Shown here: positions 13,690 through 27,697 of the stretch, piece after piece
Layout: each line of letters starts with the position of its first letter
Numbering within the stretch: the stretch's first letter is position 1
DNA from: Aselliscus stoliczkanus
Taxonomy: Eukaryota > Chordata > Mammalia > Chiroptera > Hipposideridae
DNA: 64,000 nucleotides
NCBI GenBank assembly: GCA_033961575.1
Contig: CM066728.1
Coordinates: forward strand, 35,836,352 to 35,900,351
Reading direction: 5' to 3'
Translations under genes and position numbers: made by a program
The notes under the pieces: generated by a model
Seen by the model: only the letters and a program-made list of their open reading frames with translations
Told to the model about the DNA's origin: nothing
Database searches by the model: none

Positions 13690-13835
13690 TATAATTCTGT
13701 TTTTAGGCCCTTGGGTACCTAGATTATCATCCCTGATCCACTCACAACTAGGTGTGGAATCTTGGGCAAGTCATACTCTTAGTAAAATGAGAATGTTAGT
13801 AAATGAAGTTTAAAGTTACTTCAAGCACTAAAATT
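13690..13835 (+). mobile_element. MIR, degraded
   Basis: ATCCACTCACAACTAGGTGT, ATCTTGGGCAAGTCATACTC and AGTAAAATGAGAATGTTAGT recall the MIR core. The head and end are not recognised. Confidence 0.55.
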
Positions 13836-15129
13836 CTGTGAATTTAATTATTCATTTGCTTCAGTGGATATCATACTGAACTTTCTCCAGTCTGATTTCT
13901 ATGAATTCAAAATTTGTTAAAATGAGTTCTTGATGTAGTTCTTGAGTGTCTACTTCTGAGATGGGGTGACTAACAAATATAAATGCCATGGAAGAATCAG
14001 AACTGGTAACTCGAAATACCACCTTTTTCTTCCGTTTCCATAATGGCTTTTCCCTACACATAACATGGCATTTCTTAAGGTGCTGTATTTTTTAGGTTTA
14101 CACTTCTGTTCCCTATAAACTGTGAGTCCCTTGGGTGGGGGTGGTGGCAGAAAATTTGTCTCCCGGGTGCCAAGCACTGGCTGGAGTATACAGTAGGAGA
14201 TTTTGTTGAAGACATGAGTGAGTGAAGGAAGATTTGTATAAAAAGATGTTGATCCTAAGAGAAAATGATGTCTAATCTTGAGATTGATAACTTGAAATAT
14301 TTTGTCTCTTTTTTTTTGTAGTGCAGATTAGGATTTTAATTGATTTGTGACATATTCATTAGCCACCAAAACTTTAGGAATTCTTGATAATCTTGATAAT
14401 ATTGGCTTTTAAGTTATTGTCAGATTAATTCAGCCATCAAGAAAAAATGGGCAAGTTTCATATTGGCATGGAGCCAGAGCTATTGTTGTTTCTCAATTGT
14501 AGACTGCACGTGGGGTGCCTTCAGCCCACCCTGGGAGACTGGGCAAGAACATGTGAGGATTGCTGTCCAATTCCTCTCCAAAGACTGAGGGAATCTGGTG
14601 GGGATACTCCACTGGAAGCCCTGTCTTACCAAGGCTCTGCCAGCACCATCAATGAGAACTAGGGATGACCCCATTCTCATTGTTGTCCCATATGCCACCT
14701 GAATTAATGACTCATGTTATCCTCACAAACCCTCCCAAATAAAAACAAATAAGGAGAATGACAAAGGGCTCATGGCTTTAATTCCAAACACAAACAAAAT
14801 TGTTTCCCTGCCCTCTACCCTGGTTATTGTCACTCTACTCCTGACTGGGTCCAGGAGGAGCTACTGCTCCCCAGGTACAGAGGACTCTGTCCTTCCTCGC
14901 AGGGGCCCACTGCTGTTCTAACAGGGGAGTCTTAAAACTGACATTGCTGAGCCCCTCATGTAGAACCAGAAGTGGTATAAGTGTCGTTTATCTGTGTCTT
15001 CCTTCCTCACCTCAAATCATAAGCATTTTATATAGAGATATAAGGAGTTTGAAAAAATCAGATTATTAAATAAAAATAGATTTCAAATAACAATAAATAA
15101 AAGTAAAATATCAGTACTGAAGAGCATAC

Positions 15130-15204
15130 CGCAATACCCTGGGGTTCCACATACTGTCTTCATGAGCACTTGATGTTCCACAATTTTAGAGAGTCCAAAA
15201 TCAG
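15130..15204 (-). CDS. CAMK4: CAMK4 exon, DFG and activation loop (probable exon 7)
   Basis: The exon is 75 nt: two bases completing Ala184, 24 codons, and the first base of codon 209. It encodes DFGLSKIVEHQVLMKTVCGT then PGYC, human residues 185-208. Asp185 of DFG binds magnesium. Thr200 in LMKTVCGT is the residue phosphorylated by CaMKK that switches on Ca2+-independent activity. CGTPGYC leads into the APE motif, whose exon should start with CA and lies below base 1. The acceptor is TTGTGTTGTTAG and the donor is GTATGC, weaker than the others. The exon is symmetric (1-1), so skipping would preserve frame but remove the activation loop. Confidence 0.97.
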
Positions 15205-17523
<2,319 letters not shown>

Positions 17524-18009
17524 CTAAACAGGGAATATAACGAAGTGACATTCATGTAATTATATTCATGGTTCCAACATTTATATTTACTATTTTTCAG
17601 AATTATAATAATCTTTAAGTTCTGTGACTCAACAATATACATACATTATGATTTAAAAATAAACACCCGAAAGGAAAACATGTTTTAAACTATACATCAT
17701 TCTAGAATATCTTATATGTAATTACCTAAAAGTAAAATGCAATTGAAATTATGTAAAACCAATTGCCAAAAATAAAATATTTACCCCTCAGAGAATACTA
17801 CATAGTTCTTTTCATACATATTACCATATCAGCTCAAATTGGGTAATTATTATTATAGTAATAAGGTGATGTGTATTAAAATTTGTCTGATTTCTCTGAA
17901 AAACATAATTATATGTGTCCTCTTAGAAATGTACAGCCATGCCAAAGACTTCATCGTTATTGTTTGAGATGTTTAAATGTGAGTGATTATTATAGAGAAC
18001 GCATCCAAC

Positions 18010-18240
18010 CCATGAGTGTGTGTAGCTCCTTCCTCACTGCCTGCGGTATCCACCCTCCATCCCTACCTACTGCTCTCACCTGCAGCCAGGCCACATATAC
18101 GTTTTTGCTCATCATTACTCTGATGACTAGCTTAATTGTCAGCTCTTCTGCTCATACTCCACACTTCCATTTTTTAAAGTGCAGATCTCATCAAGTCACT
18201 CCCTGCTTAAAAAGTTCAGCATCTTTCCCCTGCTCTTAGC
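18010..18240 (+). mobile_element. L2 relic
   Basis: The text CACTGCCTGCGGTATCCACC to CAAGTCACTCCCTGCTTAAA is typical of the L2 interior. A further short L2-like end lies at about 18625-18690. Confidence 0.5.
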
Positions 18241-18711
18241 AAGAGTGACAGCAGCAATGGTGCATTTGATTTTGTAACTCTAGGGTAGGACTCACAAACT
18301 TTCCAGGAGCATGAAGGTACCCTAAAAGAATGAAGGAAGTTGGCAGACTGTAAAATAAAAGGGAGACAGTGGAAGCCCTAGGGACTGTGTCTGTCCCCGA
18401 AGAGAGCATGGCCCCTCATGAGTCAAAGGTCACTCAGGTTCAGCCAATGCTTTCAGGCAGCCCCCATGTTGCTAGCTCTTCTGATTTTTCAAGGCAAGAT
18501 AGAAATTCAGATTTTTTTGAATTTAAAATATTCCAAATTTTAAATGTTGGCAATAAAGTTGAAACATGTTAAACCCTGTACAGGCCAGACAAAACGTTCT
18601 GCAGTCTGTGAATCTTGTTTTGGAATTTAAAACTGTCCTTGGCAAGCAGTAGATACTCAATAAACAGTTAAGTAGGTGACTAAATAAATTTTTGTTTCCA
18701 ACTCTGCTTCT

Positions 18712-19400
18712 TTTCTTTTCCTTTATTTTTATTTATTTATTTTTGTTGTTGTTTTGATGAACAGATCCTGCCTCAGGTTTATTGGTACAAATAGAACAGG
18801 ACGACAAAAGCCCCATGCAGACAGCAGTTCAGGTCACATCAGACTTTCCATCCTCACATTGGCAGACGGGCCGCTACTCTGGAGCCTTCGTGGGGGTCTG
18901 GAGGCATTTGGGAGCCAGAGCCTGAGCTGGAGGTGGAGCTGCAGGGACAGGCGTGGCTGGGGCTTTGGTTTGAACCTTGACCTTGGACTTTGGTCTGAAG
19001 AGCCTGAGACCCTTGATGATGTGGGGCTCAAGCACATTTCCCAAGATTGGAGTGGGTGATATAGGCAAGTGGACTGAGCTTGCAGCTGCCACCATTTGGG
19101 GTCGTGGAATTGACCTCCTTGGACTTTACCTGGGCCTTGATAGCCTCAGCCAGTGCACTCAAGGCTGAGTATTGTTGGCTTGCATTTCTTCAGGCCCTTC
19201 TTGTTGTGCTTCTTAACAAAGCACATGCTCTCCAGGAACTTGGGGTCCACCCCCTTAAGAGATTCCTATCTTTGTGATCCAGGTTTCTTGATGCTGTTTC
19301 TGTGCCATTTTCCAGACGGATTGTATGTGGTGTGGCTCTTGGATTTGGCCTTTTTGGCACCAAAGCCTGCAGCTCCTGGACCTCCTGGGACCAAAAAAGA
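18712..19400 (-). pseudogene. RPL29P: RPL29 processed pseudogene
   Basis: This is a retrocopy of the mRNA for 60S ribosomal protein L29, a small basic protein of the large subunit. Reading from 19352 down to 18874 it encodes recognisable pieces: [18 protein letters not shown], then [28 protein letters not shown], and a terminal Lys/Ala/Pro-rich tail ending TPTKAPE and a TAG stop. It is dead. The initiator codon is AAG instead of ATG, a TAG replaces the Tyr after SQR, and a one-base loss follows GLKK. A T-rich stretch at 18712-18751 is the degraded poly(A) tail, on the correct side. The 12-bp repeat AACTCTGCTTCT at 18700-18711 and 19401-19412 is an exact target-site duplication, which shows L1-mediated insertion. 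It carries no introns. Confidence 0.92.
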
Positions 19401-19888
19401 AACTCTGCTTCTAGATCTTTATCGGGGCTGTGCTCCTAGCCTTCTCCTGACTGCTGTAAATCCTTCTTGGCCATTTGTCTACTCCCTTCTCTTCAATTAC
19501 TTTTTTATAGCCCCCCCTCTTAAAAGTACACGTGTGTAAAACCATGTGTAAAAAATAGTGTGGTGGGATTATAATTAATTTTATTTTTTCTTATATAAAA
19601 TTTAACTATAAAAATTACACATTACTTAGGTAATAAATTTTTTTAAATAAAAATTTTTTAAAATAAAATTTTTACAAGTATCAGGCATTTCATATTCATA
19701 TCCTGAACACCATCCATCTACTACAAATGATGTGCTCTGAATATGAATACAAATATTTAGTTGGTAACTATGTCTGGTCTCATGTTAACTAAACAATGTA
19801 ATTACATTGTTAGCAGTTGAAGATTGTACAGACCATTCCATGATAGTATCCTAAAAAAAAAATCTAGTTCAAACCTGTTTCTTAAGCT

Positions 19889-20040
19889 CGGGCACTATTT
19901 ATCTAGAAATGCTTGGTGGAGTAGCAGTGTCATGGGGAAAGTGGGCAAGATGCTAACAGAGACACGGGCACTATTTATCTAGAAATGCTTGGTGGAGTAG
20001 CAGTGTCATGGGGAAAGTGGGCAAGATGCTAACAGAGACG
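19889..20040. repeat. 76-bp tandem duplication, two copies
   Basis: Unit 1 is 19889-19964 and unit 2 is 19965-20040. Reading both base by base, they differ only at the last base (A versus G). The unit begins CGGGCACTATTTATCTAGAA and ends GCTAACAGAGAC. It matches no repeat family I know. Confidence 0.95.
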
Positions 20041-22552
20041 ACAATCATGGATGCCGCTGGGTAGGGAAATCTGGGGTCTCAGGTTAGAGTCATTGATAGT
20101 AGAGAGGCCATGAAGGACAGTCAGACTTCAGTTCTTGTTTCTGGTTTTGGTACAAGTCTTCTGGGATACAAAGTCAGAGTGGGGGAACATGGGTACTTTC
20201 AGATTGGAAATTCGTTTTCCTGTCTATTTATGTATGTGCTTGTCAGAAAACTCTATAAATACATATTTCCAAGAGTGGTCTATGTGGCACTGGTGGAAAA
20301 TGTTGTTTACCTGTGCTGTTTTCCTTAGATTCAACTGAAAACCTAAAGCATTCACTAAACTAAGATTTCAGTGATACGTTGTCATTGCTTTCAATGGAAA
20401 TTATTATTAAGTGAACGGTTATCATTTTAAATTAGACATTATGCATAAAAAAGCAATGTACACTGATTTAAACAGAAAAATCTCATGCTGACAGAAATAT
20501 AAAGAAAACTGCAGTAATGCACATGTAGTCAACAAATGAATCAGTATATAAAATGTATTTGTATCTAAAAGTAGAGCAAGGGCATGTTTGTGAGGCAACT
20601 TTCCAAAGGGTTGTTGAGAATGTTTAGAGAAGATAAGTATGTGATAATTTTATTATCTTGTGTCCAACATATGTGGTCAGACTTCAGAAAAGATGAGATT
20701 TTAGGAATGGAGGCTATGAAAACGTTTGACCAATTCAACGGAGGTGGTATTCAGAGAGGATGCATAGCTGGGAAAAAGACTTCTAAGTGATCCACAGTTT
20801 CAGAGAAAGAAGGAGCAAACACATTTTTATAATGAGAAGGGAGAATGGCACATAAGACAAACACAGGAAGCTCGTGAATCTGCACCCTCTGGTCAAGCAG
20901 AGGCTACAGAGTCTACAAAGAGGCTGAACTCTGTTCCGTCTGGAGAAGCTCTTTGGGTGAGACTGAGGATGAACGTAGAAAGCAGCCCGTCCTCAGGCAA
21001 AGAGACGAGCTTCTTTATAAGGATGAGGAAGCTGGGAGAACTATTATGAGAGATGGTTGTACTTTGACCACAGTACCTGCTTTATACATTAATAAGCTAA
21101 GAGTAGATATTTGGGGTATATTAGAGAAAGTTTTTGGATGAAGTGAAATGTATTTCAAACGTGACAAAGAGTGAAAATCTGTACATTTTCCATGAAAAAT
21201 ATTTATATCCATAGATATATAAGTACTTCTTAAATCAAATATGTATTAAAATAGAATGTGGAATTACAAAGAAAAAGAAAAAAACACAAATATATCTTAC
21301 CATTTGGTTTTTCAAAATAATGCAATCACCAAAAGCTCAAATTCTCTTTTCAGCAAAGATAATACCACTGCTCTGAATTCAGGGGGTGTCTAGACATGTA
21401 ATTAAACTCTTTCTATGGTCCTAACAAAAACTGTGTCATTGTGTAATGAAAGCTACTTGCCTAGTAATTTAGCTTAATTACAGCTTTGCTGTGTTCGATG
21501 GGCTGTGTGCGGTTAATTGATAATGTTTCAGAAGTTGGTAGAATGAAGTTTGAATCTCTTTAAAAATCTAACAGGACAAAGAAAACCCAGTCATTAAACA
21601 AAAAGAAAACAGTGTTCTGACTACAGTTCTCCTACTGGGAAGAAAAATTAAACCGCATGAATTTGCTCTTCTCCTCAGAAAATTTGGCACCAATATACAT
21701 CAATATAAGTAAGGCTTTCATAGTGAACACTCTACTTTTATGCCCTATCTGCTTTGGAGGCCTGCCACGACCTTGGTCTCTGCTCTCAACATCTGCCCTA
21801 TGATGCCTTCCAAATTGTCAATAGAATGTATGAGAAGAGGAGTAGCTGACTATCTCCCACGAGCAGATCAACAGGCATGGCTGGGGTTGACTGGCTGTGA
21901 GGTCCGTGGTAAGCCTTGCTCTGTAAGTCATCCCAGGGCTGGAGAAATCCACGTCAGGCAAAGCAGCCAAGTTCTGGGGCCTCTTAGGCATTCTCATTTA
22001 TTTCAGAGCCATTTTCGATGCCTCCTTTTCTCTCACTAGGATTCTACCTCCAAAATACATCTCATATCAGCTCTTTTAATTTATGTTGTCACTGCTTAGT
22101 ACAGTCCTTCAGATCCTCTACTGGCACTGTTACCATTTGTTTCCTAAATACCCCCTCCCCATACATCCCTATATCTAGATCATCTATCTAAAACACAGGA
22201 TAACTCATGTCAATCCTCTAGTTTAAAAACAAAAACAAGTCACCTTTAAGGGCACCTCATTGCCTATAAATTAAATATTTTTAAAAAGTATTTAAAAAAA
22301 TTTTTAATTAAAAAAAAAAGAAAAATTTTCAGTATGAAAATTAAAAGTCCTTCAAAATGTGTCCCCAGTTTCTGGCTAGTCATCCTCCTGGGACAATGCT
22401 ACCATGCACTATAGCCACATAAACTGACCTACTTACTGTTCCTCAGTCACGCCATACACACTCTCTCTTGGTTCCTGAAGAAGAATAATCTGTCATGTGC
22501 CAAACTGTATTTTCTAAAGATTCTTGCAAACAATATTACTCATCCCAGATGC

Positions 22553-23010
22553 TCTTCCAGAATCTTGCCACTCCCCATCTAGAGGTGGAGCCTAATTCTC
22601 TTCCCCTTGAGTCTGGCCTGTGACTTGCTGTAAGTAATAGAATGCAGTGTAAGTGACAGTGTGTGACTTCCAATATTAGACAGGTTGCTAGGTACTCATC
22701 TTTAGATTCCCTGAGCTGCCATGCAAAGTTTGACTATCCTAAGGCTGTGACACTGTAAAGAAATTGGGCAACATGGAGAAGCCAAGTATAGTGGTTCCAG
22801 TTAACAGCCCCAGCGGAGGTCCCATGTGACACATATCATCAGTTGTCAGACATATGAGTGAAGACACCTCTAAATGACCCCTTCCTCTAGCCATCAAGCC
22901 CCCAAACCTTTGAGTCTTCCCAGCTAAGACTCCAGACTTATGGAGTCACAATAACCAAATAAACAAAATGATGGAACTCCCTGAGCTAGGACAGGAATCA
23001 GCTTCTAATA
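22553..23010 (+). mobile_element. degraded MLT1-like LTR
   Basis: GAGTCTGGCCTGTGACTTGC, TAATAGAATGCAGTGTAAGT, CAACATGGAGAAGCCAAGTA and the later CACAATAACCAAATAAAC segment fit older MLT1 subfamilies. The right end is ill defined. Confidence 0.6.
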
Positions 23011-23249
23011 GCTTTATAGTAGAATAGATGTCCTATGTGCATTCCGGTTCATAACCTTGTGTGGCTCTGTACTCAAGAACCTAGTGAACTCAACTCATTC
23101 TGCTCTTTGTTTAAGGCAGGATCAATAGCGATCCTTGGACAGCAAGCTGGGAAGTTAAACACAACATACACAGTTCAGCTCCATCCTGCAGAGCACAACC
23201 AAATTTACTCTAGCACTGAAGGTCTGATGAATTCTATTAGGTTGTGTAT

Positions 23250-24750
23250 GTCTAAGGAAGTCTTTATTTTGCCTTTATTTTTGAAAGCTATTTTCACTGA
23301 GTTTAGAATATCAGTTTGCTCCATTGTTTTTCATATAAAACTTTGATGACATTATCCCACTGTCTCTTACTTGCATTATTTCTGATGAAAAATTTAATGT
23401 CATCCTTACCTTTGTTCTGATACAATGCGTCTTTTATTCTCTGGCTGCTTTTATGTTATTTTATTTACCTTTTGTTAAGAAAATTGAATATGATGTTCCT
23501 TGGTATAATTTTTTTCATGTTCCTTGTGCTTGAGATTCGTTAAGATTCTTTAATGTGTGGCTTTGTAAGTTTCACCAAATTTGGAAAATTGTGCATATTA
23601 TTTCTTCAAATATGATACTATTTGCCATCATTCTTCATTGACTCCAATTAAACGTATATATAATATATAAGTATAAATACACTATATATCCATATATAAT
23701 GATATTCTGATGTTCTGTTCCTTTTGTTTTCAGTCTTTTTTCTCTGTGTTCCACCTTGGATAATTTTTTACTGTTATGTCTTCAAGTTCACTTTCTTTTA
23801 TTTCTGAAATGTCTAACTGCTGTTAATTCCATCTAGTATATTTTTCATCTCAGATACTGCTCTTTCATCTCTAGATGTTTGATTCCAGTCTTTTTTTGTG
23901 TTTCTGCCATGAATCTACTTAGCACTCTCAATCTTTCTTTTACCTTCTTGAATATATGAAATACAGTATAAAAATTGTTTTAAGGTCTCTGTATATTATT
24001 TATTTCATTTGTGTCATTTCTAAGTCTGTTTCTATTGATTAGTTTTTTTTCTACTTTTGTCAAGTCTCACTCTGGATGCGCTTTTTGCATGCATTTCCCA
24101 TACTTTTTGACTGGGCGATAGTTGTGAATTTTATCTTGTTGGGTGCCAAACAAACACAGATGTATTTGTGATCTTCTGCAGCTTTCTTCTGGATACAGTT
24201 AAGCTATGCTTTTTGGACAACAGTTTGATCCTTTGAAGCTTGCTTTTAAACTTTGTTAAATTTGTCTGCTTGTCTATTGGAAAAACAACCTCTTCCCATC
24301 CCTGTGTGAATGCATTGTCCCCTCTCACCCATGATTTTTTCCCTGACTTTGGAGAGTTCACTCAAATGCATGTGCTGGTCAGCTGAAGACTTGGGGCGAG
24401 GAGGCATCTGTAGCTTCCCAGAGACGCAGCTCTCTCCTCTCCAGTAGCTGCTCTGTGATTTCTAGCCTCCTTGGCCTCTCAGGCTCTCTATTCTGTCTCC
24501 TCATTTCGGGGAGACTGCTGGACTCCTCTTGGCTTCCACCTCCCATAGGCAGCCTTGAAACTAGCTTCAGGCAATTGAAGGACTGATATTGTTTGCATTC
24601 CCTTTGTCAGGGATCACTGTCCTGGGCTGCCTGACATCCAATGTCTAAAAACCATGTTCCACATTTTTGTCTGCTATTTGTTTGTTTCAGGGAAAAGTGT
24701 AAATTAGTTCCCTTTTCCTTCATCTTGATCACAAGCAGACATTGCCAGCA
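23250..24750 (-). mobile_element. old L1 (L1M-type) fragment, antisense
   Basis: The plus strand reads like the complement of an old L1: TTGATGACATTATCCCACTG, then GTTTCACCAAATTTGGAAAA, TTATTTCTTCAAATATGATA, GACTCCAATTAAACGTATAT and TCTTCAAGTTCACTTTCTTT. These blocks fall in the order known from L1M elements. It is heavily mutated, with no reading frame. The limits are approximate. Confidence 0.65.
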
Positions 24751-24790
24751 TTACTCCAGACATTTTAAATGTTTTCTAAAGAATATTTTA

Positions 24791-24899
24791 GGGCTGGCCG
24801 AGTGGAGCAGTGGTTAAGCGCTGGCTTGGGATGCCAGCGGCCCCGGTTTGGATCCCACATACGAGGGCCAGTGACACTGCCCTCTAAAAAAAAAAAAAA
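24791..24899 (+). mobile_element. short tRNA-derived SINE
   Basis: Head GGGCTGGCCGAGTGGAGCAG, B box GGTTTGGATCC, then GACACTGCCCTC and a poly(A) tract. The target-site duplication AAAGAATATTTTA lies on both sides. Confidence 0.93.
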
Positions 24900-26034
24900 A
24901 AAGAATATTTTAGTTGATACCTAAAATTGGAATTATCTTCAGTATTTGAGACCATTTTGAACCTATCACTATTACTGGTGTACCAGTAAATACAGCTAAG
25001 GCTATTAAGGAAAGAAAGAAGGACAGCTGGAAAAACCCTGCACTTAGTTCAATATTGATCAGATTTCTACTGTATTCATCTGTAAGTTTATGAGGTTTCC
25101 TATAGTAGAGAAAAAAATAATTTCAGCTTGCTCTTTAGTTAGAAAGAATTTCTTTCCATCTTGTGGACCCATGGGAGCGCTTGAGAGTAGTGCTAGACAT
25201 GAAATGGATCCAAAGTTGTAGAGATATAAAGGATAAAAATCATATTAACTAAGTTAAAGAGAAGCTTGGAGATAATCCCTTTGATAATTTTTGAATCTAA
25301 CCATTATAGGCCATATTTCCTTCCAAATAAGGATTAAGTACCCATTTATTATATTCTACTATGTATACTGTGTTTACATAATTTATGGAATAAATGTTTC
25401 AAGATTTATTGAAGCAAAATGAAAACTTACCAAATTTTAAAAACTTGAAATATATGAAATATATAATTATTATACAAATATATCACTAAAGCAATCTGCT
25501 TAAATAACTTATATGAAGAATTATATTGAAAGTCACTAATTTTCAGAGACCAGCAGCAAGAGTGCTTTTAGTAATTAAAATACTTCAGAGTAATACTTCA
25601 GAAAATTATAAAATAAATCAACTTTGCCTGTATATGTTAGCTGTTCAGAGATTCTCTATAACAATCATAAAATATCTTGATACTTACAGATAAAAATGAT
25701 CAAATGATCTACCATGTTCTGACATTTCATTTAAAGGAAATAAAATACAATGTTACTTCTCAGCCTTAGGTGGCTTCAACTCATCTACACTTTAAAAAAA
25801 ACCTACCAAGTTCCTATATTAGAGTCTCAATTCCTAATAAACAAGGTTATAGATTATAATAAATTTAGATAAATGCTTTACAGGCAAGGACTATTTAAGC
25901 CCTCTCTGAAGGATGACTCTAAAAATCCTAGAACCAGGCTTTAGGAGATTAGGAATAGGAATCCCAAGCTCAAATGCTTCTAAAGGACAGGCAGATAACA
26001 TAAGGGGGAAGCATGCAAAACTCATATTTAAATA

Positions 26035-26290
26035 TTTTTATTTAATAACTTTTCTATAGCACTTACTATGTGACAAGCACTACTCTAAGGGATTTACCAA
26101 CTATATTAATCCTATTATATCTTATATGTATTATATTAAATATATATATTTCTATTTCCATTCTGTCCATTTTATATACAAAGAACAACTAAGTTAAATA
26201 ATGTGCTCAAGTTCATACCGTTAGTAGCAGAGATGTGATTTAAATCCGCATAACCTGGCCTGGAGTGTGTGATCCTAACCACTAGGCTGA
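26035..26290 (-). mobile_element. MIR, antisense
   Basis: CACTTACTATGTGACAAGCA, TAATGTGCTCAAGTTCATAC and CTAACCACTAGGCTGAGGAA match the complement of the MIR SINE from its 3' end to its tRNA-like head. AT-rich sequence sits in the middle. Confidence 0.7.
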
Positions 26291-27534
26291 GGAATAGTGC
26301 AGAGGTTTATGGTAATCGGAGGAAGCTTATCCTATCGGCAAAGCTCTCCATAACATTTGAGCAATCTCAGGTTTTAGTCCTTAGCTGCTCAGCAATTTGC
26401 TTTCCTAGGTTTGATGTTAAAAGTGAAAGACAATCCTGTAATCAGGCCAGAACATTTCGAGACAGAAACCCTAGAACACCAGGCTTCTTCCATATAGGAG
26501 AAGAACTGATATTGGAGATGCCATTTTTCTGAAAAAGGAAATATAAGAGAAAGCATCAGTGAGAGAATGTGGAGTCATCCACTAATTCTGCCTTTTCTCC
26601 CATTAAAGGAAAAGTACAGAGCTTTTGCCCAACTCCTTTGGGCTACTAGTACCCTGCTTTCTGGGGTGCAGAAGGAAGAGCCTCGCCTGGCTTGACTTCA
26701 CATAATTTTAATGGATCATTTAATAGTTACTACAGTTTTTACTTCCAACGATCATTTTTGTTGGTATTCATGTGGTAGAGGCCATATTTAGAAAGTGTAT
26801 CTATAATACAACATTTAATAAGTAATCATTAATTGGCTCATCTCCTTGTTAATCAGAAACATATAGCCCAGCAACCCACAGAATGTCTGTACTCTCTCTG
26901 GCTGCCACCCAGGACTTAATCAATAGCAAGAGATATCAGGATTGCCACCCTAAGGTGACAATGTAAGCCAAATCAAATAGGGATGAGATTTTCATTAACT
27001 ATTGCATCATTCTCCAAGCTACATATGTGATTTTTATAAAACATATTGACATATTGAAAACTGCACTGTAGCATTTAACTAACGCCCTCTTGTGTCCTTA
27101 AAATGAGACTATCTCAATCTGGGAGCCAGGACATTGTAGGGTGGATATTTGACTTCAATCTGTGCTACAAATCAATAACTGGATATCAGATTTGGTGAAT
27201 CTTGTATTCTTTACCAGATGCAGTAATTTAAATCATTTTCACAGTGAAATTTCTGGATGATGAGTATGTGAAGGATGCCTGTATTGTTATTGCCTACCTG
27301 CAAAGTCTACCTTCTCAATTTGTATGAAAGTTCACTTTAACACACCATCTTGTCCATGAATATTTACACAATTAAATTTTAATCTTCATTTGACCACAGA
27401 CATGTAAACATTTTACAAAATTGTTTTGTTGCAACGTTGCTTATGTGAGATCTCAGACTTAGTTCTTTTCAATATTGCATCATCTGATGAGAGCAATAAT
27501 CTATAATATATAAAGCCAGAAAAGGAAAGCTTTT

Positions 27535-27689
27535 AATTTTTTTTTTTTTTTTTTTTTAGCTAAGCCATCCTGCCACCTGTTGGCAGCTCAATGGCAACTC
27601 AGCTCAGGATGGCCTCAAACCGCTGTTGCTCAGAGCTCAGCTTGCATTCTTGAGTGAGCTCTTAACCAACTGAGCCATTCGGCCAGCCC
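27535..27689 (-). mobile_element. tRNA-derived SINE, second family
   Basis: In reverse complement it begins GGGCTGGCCGAATGGCTCAG TTGGTTAAGAGCTC and ends in a GGTGGCAGGATGGC motif and a poly(A) tract (the T-tract at 27535-27557). It differs from the short SINE in its B-box area and 3' half, and it shares all its blocks with the copy at 59070. Confidence 0.88.
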
Positions 27690-27697
27690 GAGAATGT

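Larger units (their letters stand above)
1..15129 (-). other. CAMK4: CAMK4 intron, downstream of the DFG exon (incomplete)
   Basis: This is at least 15.1 kb of intron with no exon recognised. I searched both strands for an antisense APEIL-type exon and found none. Recognisable contents are the L1/SINE composite at 2.87-4.22 kb, L2 pieces near 4.5, 7.5-8.2 and 11.9-12.2 kb, the Tigger/MITE at 9.29-9.76 kb and MIR-like sequence near 13.7 kb. In 1-2857, 4800-7140, 8200-9290, 9765-11600 and 13840-15129 I see only AT-rich sequence of no recognised class. Confidence 0.85.

Noticed and set aside
1..15129. Next CAMK4 exon (APE motif) or the internal calspermin promoter
   Set aside because: No antisense APEIL-type exon was seen in this intron, and the calspermin start lies near the last exons, outside the window.
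18754..19539. Plus-strand frames of 101 and 128 codons
   Set aside because: They are antisense shadows of the RPL29 pseudogene and its flank.
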